From Pseudomonadota bacterium (GTDB lineage: Bacteria; Pseudomonadota; Gammaproteobacteria; Burkholderiales; Burkholderiaceae): DNA of 34,090 nt. Positions within the stretch are counted from its first letter, which is position 1. Every line of letters begins with the position of its first letter. The stretch lies in assembly GCA_963205525.1 (NCBI GenBank), contig CAUJJP010000142.1:1-34090 (forward strand). The letters are read 5' to 3'. Below, one piece after another: positions 7,223 to 15,950 of this stretch. The notes under the pieces were generated by a model. That model saw only the letters and a list, made by a program, of their open reading frames with translations. It had not been told where the DNA came from and searched no databases. A program made the position numbers and the translations under genes.

Positions 7223-9751
7223 TCAGGCCTGTGCCCGCCCCGCCATCCACGCCTGCAGCGCGTCGATCGGCAGCGCCTTGCTGAAGAGATAGCCCTGGTA
7301 GGCGTGGCAGCCGTGCTGCAGCAGGAAGTCGCGCTGCTCGGCCGTCTCCACCCCCTCGGCGATCACCTGCAGGCCGAGGCTGTCGGCGAGTGCCACCACC
7401 ATGCGCGCGATCGCGGCGTCGTTGGCGTCGACGAGCACGTCGCGCACGAAGCCCTGGTCGATCTTGAGCTGGTCCAGCGGCAGGCGCTTGAGGTAGGCGA
7501 GCGAGGAATAGCCGGTGCCGAAATCGTCGAGCGAGAAGCCGACGCCGCTGGCCTGCAGCGTCTGCATCTTGGCGATGACGGTCTCGATGTCGTCGATCAG
7601 CAGGCTCTCGGTCAGTTCGAGCTTCAGGCGCTCGGGCGCGGCCCCGGTCGCCTCGAGCACGTCGAGCACCTGGTCGGCGAAGTCCGCCTGGTGGAACTGC
7701 CGCGCGCTCACGTTCACCGCGATGTCCAGCTGCGCGTACGCCGGCTGGCCGGCCCAGGCCACCAGCTGGCGGCAGGCCTCTTCCAGCACCCAGCGCCCGA
7801 GCGGCAGGATCAGGCCGGTGTCCTCGGCCAGCGGGATGAACGCGCCGGGCGCCACCAGGCTGCCGTCGCCCTTGCGCCAGCGCACCAGCGCCTCGAAACC
7901 GATGACCGTGCCGAGGTGGTCCACCTGCGGCTGGTAGTGCAGCTCGAACTCGCGCCGCTCCAGCGCCTCGCGGATGGCCGCCTCCATCGCCGCGCGGGTG
8001 TCCAGCGCCGACTGCATCTCGGGGTCGTAGAAGCACAGCGTGTTGCGCCCCGAGGCCTTGGCGCGGTACATCGCCATGTCGGCGTGCTTGAGCAGCTCGT
8101 CGACCGACGTGGGCGCCTGGCCGAACAGGGCCACGCCCATGCTGGCGCTGTGGTGGTGCACGCTGCCCTGCAGCGCATAGGGCTCGCCCAGCTCCCGGAG
8201 CATGGTCGAGCCCATGGCCTCGGCCTGTGCCATGGCCTGCAGCGGGTTGGGCTCCAGGCCTTCGACGAGCACGACGAACTCGTCCCCCCCGAGCCGCCCG
8301 ACCGTGTCGCCGTCGCCCGTGCAGTCCGTCAGGCGCCGGGCCACTTGCTGCAGCAGCAGGTCGCCGATGTAGTGGCCGCGGGTGTCGTTCAGGCTCTTGA
8401 AGTTGTCGATGTCGATGAAGTAGAGCGCGCCCAGGCGCCGGTTGCGCCCGCTCACGACCAGCGCGTGCTCCAGCCGGTCGAACAGCAGGCGGCGGTTGGG
8501 CAGCCGGGTGAGCGGGTCGGTGAACGCCAGCTGCTGGATGCGCTCCTCGTTCTGCTTTTTCTGGGTGATGTCGGAGAAGGTGGCGACGTAGTGCGTCACC
8601 CGCTCTTGCGGGTCGCGCACGGCGACGATGGACAGCCAGACGGGGTAGGCCTCGCCGTTCTTGCGCTGGTTCCAGACCTCGCCCTGCCAGCGGCCGCGCC
8701 GCAGCAGGGTCTGCTCCGGCTCGGTGCGCGGGTGCGGGCCGTGGCGGGGCGACTCGAGCGCGTGCAGGTCGGTGCCGACGACTTCGCCGGCCTCGTAGCC
8801 GGTGATGGTGGTGAACGCGCGGTTCACCGTGATGATGGTGCCGTCGGTGTGCGTGATCGCCATGCCCTCGGCGCTGTTGTCGAAGAAGGTCGCGGCCTGG
8901 CGCAGGGCGGTGGCGCTGTGGTGCCTCTCGGTCACGTCGGCGTAGGTCAGGACCGCGCCGCCCTCGGGCAGTGGCCGGTCGGCCACCGCCAGCACCCGCC
9001 CGTCGCGCGTGGTGAACTCGAAGTCGTTGCACTTGCCCTGGCGCAGCCGCTCGATCCGTTGCGCCACCCGCGCCCGGGTGGCCGCGTCGTCGGTGCCGTG
9101 GTGCGCGACGAAGTGGGCAATGAAGGTTTGCAGCGGCAGGCCCTGGCAGTCCTGTTCCGGCGGCCAGGACGCGAACTGGAGGAACCGCTGGTTCCAGACC
9201 ACGAGCCGCAGCTCGCGGTCGAGCAGCGCCATGCCCTGGTCGACGTGCTCGATGGTCTGGTGCAGGCGCGCCAGGCTGAAGCCCACCGTCTGGCCGGCGT
9301 CGCGCAGCAGCTGCGACAGCCGGGTCGCGGGGGTGGCCGCGCCCGGGGCGGCGGCAGTCTCTTCGCGCGCCGCGGAGGCCGCGGCCTGCTCCTGCCGCAT
9401 CTGCAGCAGGGCGACGACGCAAAAGCGCACGATGCGCGCCAGCGGGCGCACCGTGAGCAGCGGCCCCGCGATGGTGAAGCAGGTCACGCGCTGGCCGTTC
9501 AGGTCGATCGCGGTGAGCATGCCCTCGCGCATCACGCCCGAGCGCGCCGCCTCTTCGGGGCTGACGCTGTATTCGTCCATCTCGCCCTGCATGATGCGCT
9601 GCGCGATGGCGTGCGTCTGGCCGATGCGCGCGCGCTCGCTGGACGCGACGATGCGCCCCGAGGGGTCCATGAAATTGCACACCAGCGCCAGTTCCGCATG
9701 CAGCATGTCGCACAGCTCCTGGCCAAACCGGACGTTGAATCGTGTTGGCAT
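7223..9751 (-). CDS. CdaR-sensor-PAS-PAS-GGDEF-EAL c-di-GMP protein
   Basis: An 842-residue cytoplasmic protein with both c-di-GMP synthesis and breakdown domains. Residues 1-120 (VCNFMDPSGRIVASSER, ARIGQTH, FTIAGPLLTVRPLARIV) resemble the sugar-diacid sensor domain of CdaR regulators (Diacid_rec), normally joined to a helix-turn-helix. Two PAS domains follow at about 155-275 and 283-398. The GGDEF domain is at 405-575 with intact GGDEF (488-492), but the inhibitory I-site Arg is Gly479. The EAL domain is at 590-842, with E620-A-L and the metal ligands in NVSARQF, ELTE, DDFGTGYSS and KIDQ, so both activities look possible. The start at 9751 gives MPTRFNV, matching CdaR-type N termini. No membrane segment is seen. 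It is divergent from the macroglobulin gene. The ligand is unknown; glycerate or a similar acid would fit the sensor family. Confidence 0.9.
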   Translation of the reverse strand: MPTRFNVRFGQELCDMLHAELALVCNFMDPSGRIVASSERARIGQTHAIAQRIMQGEMDEYSVSPEEAARSGVMREGMLTAIDLNGQRVTCFTIAGPLLTVRPLARIVRFCVVALLQMRQEQAAASAAREETAAAPGAATPATRLSQLLRDAGQTVGFSLARLHQTIEHVDQGMALLDRELRLVVWNQRFLQFASWPPEQDCQGLPLQTFIAHFVAHHGTDDAATRARVAQRIERLRQGKCNDFEFTTRDGRVLAVADRPLPEGGAVLTYADVTERHHSATALRQAATFFDNSAEGMAITHTDGTIITVNRAFTTITGYEAGEVVGTDLHALESPRHGPHPRTEPEQTLLRRGRWQGEVWNQRKNGEAYPVWLSIVAVRDPQERVTHYVATFSDITQKKQNEERIQQLAFTDPLTRLPNRRLLFDRLEHALVVSGRNRRLGALYFIDIDNFKSLNDTRGHYIGDLLLQQVARRLTDCTGDGDTVGRLGGDEFVVLVEGLEPNPLQAMAQAEAMGSTMLRELGEPYALQGSVHHHSASMGVALFGQAPTSVDELLKHADMAMYRAKASGRNTLCFYDPEMQSALDTRAAMEAAIREALERREFELHYQPQVDHLGTVIGFEALVRWRKGDGSLVAPGAFIPLAEDTGLILPLGRWVLEEACRQLVAWAGQPAYAQLDIAVNVSARQFHQADFADQVLDVLEATGAAPERLKLELTESLLIDDIETVIAKMQTLQASGVGFSLDDFGTGYSSLAYLKRLPLDQLKIDQGFVRDVLVDANDAAIARMVVALADSLGLQVIAEGVETAEQRDFLLQHGCHAYQGYLFSKALPIDALQAWMAGRAQA

Positions 9752-9881
9752 GGTGCTGTCGTCAGCCGGTGCGGCGTTTGCGGGATGGCATGGTGGTGCG
9801 GGGCGGGCAGGCCGCCGTGGTCGGTATCGCGAATTCTCCGTATACAGTCTATCGGCAGCAACGAGGGGTTGGAGGGAAAAA
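9752..9881. promoter_or_regulatory. Divergent control region between c-di-GMP gene and macroglobulin operon
   Basis: The 130-bp gap between two divergent starts must hold promoters for both. An AT-richer part near 9825-9855 contains GAATTC and the symmetric GTATAC, giving a -10-like TATACA at 9841-9846 on the plus strand. No convincing -35 hexamer was found. GGAGGG at 9871-9876 is a good ribosome site for the macroglobulin start at 9882. Confidence 0.35.
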
Positions 9882-12800
9882 ATGCACGACAAACGCATCG
9901 CCATACGGGGCATTGGGGCCCTGGCACTGCTGCTCGCGGCCGGCGGCGCGTGGGCGCTGGGCGTGGCCGGCGTTTCGCCGCAGGGCGAAGTGGCGCAGGT
10001 GCGCCAGGTGGTGGTCCGCTTCGATGCCCCTGCCGTGCGCATGGGTGATCCCGGGGCGCCCGCGCCCTTCGCGGTGAACTGCAGCGACGCCGGCGCCGCG
10101 CGGGGCCAGGGGCGCTGGCTGGACGAGCGCCGGTGGGCCTACGACTTCGTGCAGGACTTGCCGCCGGGCGTGCGTTGCGAGATCACCCCAAGACCGGACT
10201 TCAAATTGCCATCCGGCGCAAGCTGGACGGGCGCCAGCAGCTATCGATTCAATACTGGCGGACCCTTCGTGCAGCGGGTCTGGCCGTCGGGCTACGGCAC
10301 GATCGAGGAGGAGCAGTACTTCATGCTGCGGCTCAGCGGCGCGGCCACGCAGGCCAGCGTGCGCGAGCACGTCTGGTGCGACCTGGAAGACGTGGGCGAG
10401 CGGGTGCCGGTGCGCCTGGTCGAAGGCCAGGAGCGCGAGGCGCTGCTGCGCGCGCGCGGCCTGGCGCAGGACGCCGCCCGGGAGCCGCTGCGCTACCCGA
10501 CGCTGGCCTGCGCCCGCCGGGCAACCGCGGGCAGCAGCCTGCAGCTCGTCTTCGACCAGGGCGTGGCGACGCCCAGCGGCGTGGCCAACCGCGTGGCCAG
10601 GCGCTTCCGGTACGAGGTGCGCCAGCCGTTCAGCGCGGAGTTTTCCTGCGAGCGGGAAAACGCCCAGGCCGCGTGCCTGCCGATCCGGCCGATGCGGCTG
10701 GCGTTCAGCGCGCCGGTGGCGCGCAAGCTGGCGGCCGCCATCCGCCTCAAGGGCGCGGACCAGGCCCTGGCGCCGAAGTGGACGGAAGAGGGCGCGGCCG
10801 ACGACCTGGTCGATGCCGTCGAGTTCGCCGGCCCCCTGGCGCCCGAGACCGCGTACGTGTTCGAGCTGCCGGCGCATTTCCAGGATGCCTCGGGCAGGGC
10901 CCTGGCCAACGGCGCGAGCTTCCCGCTCAAGGTGGCGACGGGGCCGATGCCCGCGCTCGCCAAGTTCGCCGCCGCGCCGTTCGGCATCGTCGAGCGCTTC
11001 GCCGAGGGGCCGGACGGCCCGGCGCTGCTGCCCGTCACCTTGCGCCGCGTGGAGCCGCGGCTGCAGGTGCAGGGCCTGCAGCCGGGCGCCGAGGCGGGCC
11101 GGGTGAGCACGCTGACGCCGACGAGCGATGCCGAGATCATCGGCTGGCTGCGCCGGGTCGAGCGCTTCGAGCGCTCCTGGATCGGCCGCGACGAAGCGCA
11201 GGACGAGGCCAGGGCGCCGCTGCCCGCCCCGATGCGGCGCGGCAAGGGCGAGGAGGGCGCGGGCGTCGACGAGGCGCATTACGTGCAGGCGCGCATGGTC
11301 TCGCTGCTCGCCGGCAGGAGCGGCGTCCGGAGCCTGCGCCTGCCGGGGGCGGACGAAAAGGACCCGCGCCCCTTCGAGGTGGTCGGCATCCCGCTGCCTG
11401 CCGGCTTCAACGTGGTCGAGATCGCCTCGCCCCTGCTGGGCGGCGCGCTGCTCGATGCGCGCTATGGCGAGCCGCGCACGATGTACGTGCGCACCACCGC
11501 GCTCGTGACCAACCTGGGCGTGCACTTCAAGCTCGGGCGCGAGAACGCGCTGGCCTGGGTCACCACGCTGGACCAGGGCCGGCCGGTGGCGGGCGCGACG
11601 GTGCGCGTCAGCGACTGCGGCGGCAGGGAGCTGGCGCGCGCGACCACCGGCGCCGACGGCGTGGCCCGGCTGTCCGGCCTCTCGCCCGAGCCGCCCGCGT
11701 GCGGCCAGGACGAATGGCGCCGCGCCTACTTCGTGAGCGCGCGCGCGCAGGATGAACTGGCCTTCGTCTGGAGCGACTGGCAGCGCGGCATAGAGCCCTG
11801 GCGCTTCAACCTGCCGACCAACGACGCCGTCCGACCGGACGAGGTGGCGCACACGGTGTTCGACCGCACGCTGCTGCGCGCGGGCGAGACGGTGTCGATG
11901 AAGCACCTGCTGCGCCTCGAGACCGGCCAGGGTTTCGCGCTGCCCGGGCGGCGCCCGGGCGAACTGGTCGTCACCCACGTGGGCAGCGGCCAGCAGTTCA
12001 GGCAGCCGCTGAAGTGGCGGCGCACACCCACCGGGGGCCTGAGCGCGGCCAGCGAATTCCAGGTGCCGCCCGCCGCCAAGCTGGGCGAGTACCAGGTGAG
12101 CCTGCAGGCACCCAGGGGAGAGCAGAGCCTGGAGACCGGGAGCTTTCGCGTCGAGGAGTTTCGCCTGCCGGTGTTCGAGGGCCGCATCGCCCCGGCCCAG
12201 TCCGGCGCGCTGGTGCAGGCGCGCAAGCTGGCCACTGCCGTCCAGGTCGGCTACGTCGCGGGCGGGCCGGCCGCGGGGCTGCCGGTGCGCGTCTCCGCCA
12301 TGGTGCGCGGCAAGTCGCTGCAGTTCGACGATTTCGGCGAGTTCAGCTTCGGCCTCCCGCAGGAGCACGACGGGCAGGAGTCGGCCGACGATGAGGAGGA
12401 GCCCAATCCGGACAGCCAGGCGCAGGAGGCGCGCGTGGTGGCCGACAAGCTGCCGCTCACGCTCGACGGCCACGGCACGGGGCAGCTGACGATCGAGCCG
12501 CTGCCCGCCGCGCGGCGGGCGCAGGAGCTGGTGCTCGAAGCGACCTACGCCGATCCCAACGGCGAGGTGCAGACGCTGCGCAGCACGCAGCCGCTCTGGC
12601 CGGCGGCGGTGATCGCGGGCATCAAGACCGAAGGCTGGGTCTCCGGCGGCAACCGGGTGCGCTTCCAGGCGCTGGCGCTGTCGCTCGACGGCAAGGCGCA
12701 GGCGGGCGTGCCGGTCTCGGTGCAGGCCATTGCGCGCAGCACCACGACCAGCCGCAAGCGCATGGTCGGCGGCTTCTACAGCTACGACAACCGCAAGCAG

Positions 12801-15800
12801 ACCAAGGACCTGGGAACGGTCTGCAGCGGTACCAGCGACAGCCGCGGCCTGCTGCTGTGCGAGGCCAGGCTGGAGCAGCCCGGCGAGGTGCAGCTCGTGG
12901 CCACCGCGCGCGACAAGGCCGGCAACGAGGCGCAGGCCGCCACCACGGTCTGGATCACGCGCCAGGGCGAGCTGTGGTTCGGCGGCGAAGACCACGACCG
13001 CATCGACCTGTTGCCCGAGAAGAAAAGCTACCAGCCCGGCGAGACCGCGCGGCTGCAGGTGCGCATGCCGTTCCGCCACGCCACGGCGCTGGTGAGCGTG
13101 GAGCGCGAGGGCGTGATGTCCACCCGGGTCATGGAGCTCGACGGCAAGGACCCGACGATAGAGCTCAGGATCGACGAGGCCTGGGCGCCCAATGTCTACG
13201 TGAGTGCGCTGGTGGTGCGCGGGCGCCTGCGCGAGGTGCCGTGGTACAGCTTCTTCACCTGGGGCTTCAAGTCGCCGCGCGACTGGTGGCGCGCCTTCCG
13301 CACGGAGGGCAAGGAGTACGTCGCGCCGACCGCGATGGTCGACCTCTCCAGGCCCGCCTACCGCCTCGGCGCCGCCGAGCTGCGCGTGGGCGCGAAGGCG
13401 CACCGGATCGCGGTCAAGGTGGCGGCCGACAAGGCCAGCTACCCGGTGCGCGGCAAGGCGCGGGTGACGATTTCCGCCGTGCTGCCCGACGGCAAGCCCG
13501 CCGCGCACGCCGAGGTGGCCGTGGCGGCGGTGGACAAGGCGCTGCTCGAACTGATGCCCAACGCCAGCTGGAACCTGCTCGACGCCATGCTGCGGCGGCG
13601 CGCCTGGGGCGTCTCCACCGCCACGGCGCAGATGGAGATCATCGGCCGGCGCCACTACGGCAGGAAGGCCGTGCCCGCCGGCGGCGGCGGCGGCCGTGCG
13701 CCGGCGCGCGAGCTGCTCGACACGCTGCTGCTCTGGAAGCCGGTGGTCGAGCTCGACGCCAACGGCCAGGCGCAGGTCGAGGTGCCGCTGAACGACGCGC
13801 TGACCACCTTCGAGATCGTCGCCGTGGCCGACAGCGGCCTGGGGCTGTTCGGCACCGGCAAGACCAGCATCCGCGCGACGCAGGACCTGCAGATCATCAG
13901 CGGCCTGCCGCCGCTGGTGCGCGAAGGGGACGCATTCCGTGCGCAGATCACGCTGCGCAACACCTCGGCCAAGGCGATGCGGGTCGAGGTGGCGCCGCGC
14001 GCCACCCTGCTCCGCCTGGAGCGGCAGACGCTGGACATTCCGGCGGGCGAGGCCCGCGAAGTGGCGTGGGACGTGACCGCCCCCGAGCAGCTGGCGCAGA
14101 CCCGCGCCCAGGCCTTGCTCTGGGAGATCGAGGCGCGCGACACGCTGGGCGGCGCGCGCGACGCGCTCAAGCTGAGCCAGCGCCTGGTCGCGGCCGTGCC
14201 GCTGACGGTGCGGCAGGCCACGCTGGTGCAGGTCGATGGCAGCGTGGAGGTTTCCGTCGCCGCGCCGCGGGATGCGCTGCCGGGCCGCGGCGGCCTCAGG
14301 CTCGCGCTGCAGCCCAGGCTCGCCGAAGGCCTGCCCGGCGTGCGCGACTGGTGGGCCAACTACCCCTTCGCCTGCCTCGAGCAGAAGGCCAGCAAGGCCA
14401 TCGGCATGGACGACGCCAAGGCCTGGCAGACCCTGGTGGCGCAGCTGCCGACCTATCTGGACGAGGACGGCCTGGCGAGCTACTTCCCGCCGCGCGCGGG
14501 CGAGGGGCGCCGCGGCAGCGACACGCTCACCGCCTACCTGCTCGCCAGCAGCCACGAGGCGGCGCGCCTGCATCCCGCGTTCGCCCTCCCGGACGAGCCG
14601 CGCGAGGCGATGCTGCGCGGCCTGGCGGCCTTCGTCGAGGGCCGCATCGAGCGCCGCTTCTGGAGCCCGCGCAAGGACCTCGACATGCGCAAGCTCGCCG
14701 CGATCGAGGCGCTCTCGCGCTACGGCCAGGCCGACGCGCGCTGGCTCGCGAGCCTGACGGTCGCGCCCAACCAGTGGCCGACGCACGCGGTGATCGACTG
14801 GGTCGGCATCCTGCAGCGCGTCAAGGACGTGCCCCAGCGCGAGCAGCGCCTGCAGGAGGCGCTGCAGATCCTGCGCGCGCGCCTGTCGTGGCAGGGCACG
14901 CGCGCGGCCTTCGGCACCGAACAGAGCGACTACTGGTGGTGGCTGATGCAGAACGGCGACGTGAACCTGGCGCGCCTGATGCTCGCGGTGATGGACGACC
15001 CCGATTGGCGCGGCGACATGGGGCGCCTGGCGAGCGGCTTCATCGCGCGCCAGCAGGGCGGCGCCTGGCACACCACCACCGCCAACCTCTGGGGCCTGCT
15101 GGCGCTCGAGCGCTTCAGCGCGAAGTTCGAGTCCGAGCCGGTGGCCGGCACCACGCGCGCGCAGCTCGGCGAGGCCAGGGACAGCGTCGACTGGTCCAGG
15201 GTGGTGCGCCAAAGCGCCGGGGACGAGGGCGGCGAGATGCACCTGTCCACCTGGTTCGGCGCGCCCGCCGCGCCGGGCCGCTACGTCCACAACACCATGT
15301 TCCTGCCCTGGGGCAAGGCGGCGGGCGGCGGCGAGCTGCTCGTCGCGCACCAGGGCCAGGGCAAGCCCTGGCTGACGCTGCAGTCGGTGGCGGCGGTGGC
15401 GCTCAAGGCGCCGTTCAGCGCCGGCTACGCGATCCGGCGTACGGTCACGCCCGTCGAGCAGGCCGACAAGAGCCTGCCCGCGGGGGAATACTCGCGCGGC
15501 GACGTGCTGCGCGTGACGCTCGAGGTCGACGCGCAGACCGACATGACCTGGGTGGTGCTGACCGACCCGGTGCCCGGCGGCGCGACCATCCTGGGCAGCG
15601 GCCTGGGGCGCGATTCCGAGATCGCCGCGCGCGGCGAGAAAGGCGGCGGCGCGGGCTGGCTCGCGTTCGAGGAGCGCGCCTTCGAGGCCTACCGCGCGTA
15701 CTATGAGTACCTGCCCAAGGGCGTGGCGACGCTGCAGTACACCGTGCGGCTGAACAATGCCGGCCGCTTCGCCGTGCCTCCCAGCCGCGTCGAGGCGCTG

Positions 15801-15875
15801 TACGCTCCCGAGATGTTCGGCGAGACGCCGAACGCGCCGGTGCGGGTGCTCGGCCATGAGCCCTGGAAACCATAG
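9882..15875 (+). CDS. Alpha-2-macroglobulin family protease inhibitor, with thioester motif
   Basis: A 1997-residue exported protein of the bacterial alpha-2-macroglobulin family (YfhM-like), thought to trap foreign proteases in the periplasm as a companion of PBP1C. A signal peptide ends at about residue 26 (GGAWA); no lipobox Cys is seen, unlike E. coli YfhM, which is a lipoprotein. Repeated MG-type beta domains follow (for example KSYQPGETARLQV and PVRGKARVTIS). A Gly-rich bait-like loop at 13678-13697 precedes DTLLLW. The thioester motif CLEQ is at Cys1498-Gln1501, followed by the alpha-helical thioester domain. The start is set by GGAGGG and the signal peptide. It is longer than E. coli YfhM (about 1650). 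Residues about 105-124 are encoded by an AT-richer stretch resembling the dispersed repeat. It is the first gene of a cluster that includes pbpC. Confidence 0.93.
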   Translation: MHDKRIAIRGIGALALLLAAGGAWALGVAGVSPQGEVAQVRQVVVRFDAPAVRMGDPGAPAPFAVNCSDAGAARGQGRWLDERRWAYDFVQDLPPGVRCEITPRPDFKLPSGASWTGASSYRFNTGGPFVQRVWPSGYGTIEEEQYFMLRLSGAATQASVREHVWCDLEDVGERVPVRLVEGQEREALLRARGLAQDAAREPLRYPTLACARRATAGSSLQLVFDQGVATPSGVANRVARRFRYEVRQPFSAEFSCERENAQAACLPIRPMRLAFSAPVARKLAAAIRLKGADQALAPKWTEEGAADDLVDAVEFAGPLAPETAYVFELPAHFQDASGRALANGASFPLKVATGPMPALAKFAAAPFGIVERFAEGPDGPALLPVTLRRVEPRLQVQGLQPGAEAGRVSTLTPTSDAEIIGWLRRVERFERSWIGRDEAQDEARAPLPAPMRRGKGEEGAGVDEAHYVQARMVSLLAGRSGVRSLRLPGADEKDPRPFEVVGIPLPAGFNVVEIASPLLGGALLDARYGEPRTMYVRTTALVTNLGVHFKLGRENALAWVTTLDQGRPVAGATVRVSDCGGRELARATTGADGVARLSGLSPEPPACGQDEWRRAYFVSARAQDELAFVWSDWQRGIEPWRFNLPTNDAVRPDEVAHTVFDRTLLRAGETVSMKHLLRLETGQGFALPGRRPGELVVTHVGSGQQFRQPLKWRRTPTGGLSAASEFQVPPAAKLGEYQVSLQAPRGEQSLETGSFRVEEFRLPVFEGRIAPAQSGALVQARKLATAVQVGYVAGGPAAGLPVRVSAMVRGKSLQFDDFGEFSFGLPQEHDGQESADDEEEPNPDSQAQEARVVADKLPLTLDGHGTGQLTIEPLPAARRAQELVLEATYADPNGEVQTLRSTQPLWPAAVIAGIKTEGWVSGGNRVRFQALALSLDGKAQAGVPVSVQAIARSTTTSRKRMVGGFYSYDNRKQTKDLGTVCSGTSDSRGLLLCEARLEQPGEVQLVATARDKAGNEAQAATTVWITRQGELWFGGEDHDRIDLLPEKKSYQPGETARLQVRMPFRHATALVSVEREGVMSTRVMELDGKDPTIELRIDEAWAPNVYVSALVVRGRLREVPWYSFFTWGFKSPRDWWRAFRTEGKEYVAPTAMVDLSRPAYRLGAAELRVGAKAHRIAVKVAADKASYPVRGKARVTISAVLPDGKPAAHAEVAVAAVDKALLELMPNASWNLLDAMLRRRAWGVSTATAQMEIIGRRHYGRKAVPAGGGGGRAPARELLDTLLLWKPVVELDANGQAQVEVPLNDALTTFEIVAVADSGLGLFGTGKTSIRATQDLQIISGLPPLVREGDAFRAQITLRNTSAKAMRVEVAPRATLLRLERQTLDIPAGEAREVAWDVTAPEQLAQTRAQALLWEIEARDTLGGARDALKLSQRLVAAVPLTVRQATLVQVDGSVEVSVAAPRDALPGRGGLRLALQPRLAEGLPGVRDWWANYPFACLEQKASKAIGMDDAKAWQTLVAQLPTYLDEDGLASYFPPRAGEGRRGSDTLTAYLLASSHEAARLHPAFALPDEPREAMLRGLAAFVEGRIERRFWSPRKDLDMRKLAAIEALSRYGQADARWLASLTVAPNQWPTHAVIDWVGILQRVKDVPQREQRLQEALQILRARLSWQGTRAAFGTEQSDYWWWLMQNGDVNLARLMLAVMDDPDWRGDMGRLASGFIARQQGGAWHTTTANLWGLLALERFSAKFESEPVAGTTRAQLGEARDSVDWSRVVRQSAGDEGGEMHLSTWFGAPAAPGRYVHNTMFLPWGKAAGGGELLVAHQGQGKPWLTLQSVAAVALKAPFSAGYAIRRTVTPVEQADKSLPAGEYSRGDVLRVTLEVDAQTDMTWVVLTDPVPGGATILGSGLGRDSEIAARGEKGGGAGWLAFEERAFEAYRAYYEYLPKGVATLQYTVRLNNAGRFAVPPSRVEALYAPEMFGETPNAPVRVLGHEPWKP
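10195..10255 (-). repeat. Probable dispersed repeat copy inside the macroglobulin gene
   Basis: On the minus strand this AT-richer stretch reads ATCGATAGCTGCTGGCGC, then CGTCCAGCTTGCGCCGGA, then AATTTGAA. Without gaps it matches the RNase-gene copy at 24 of 36 core positions and the pbpC copy at 25 of 38. It is in frame and would add or replace about 20 residues near the mature N terminus. It is the weakest of the in-gene copies. Confidence 0.4.
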
Positions 15876-15950
15876 CGTGCCGCCGCTTTCCTCCGCGCGG
15901 CCGGTCGTGTGTATTCTCGGACCCTGAAAAGACAGCCCACACCTCCAAGC

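Noticed and set aside
13678..13697. GGC-repeat run as a slippage-prone switch
   Set aside because: It encodes the Gly-rich loop near the bait region seen in other bacterial macroglobulins and is short; nothing shows phase variation.
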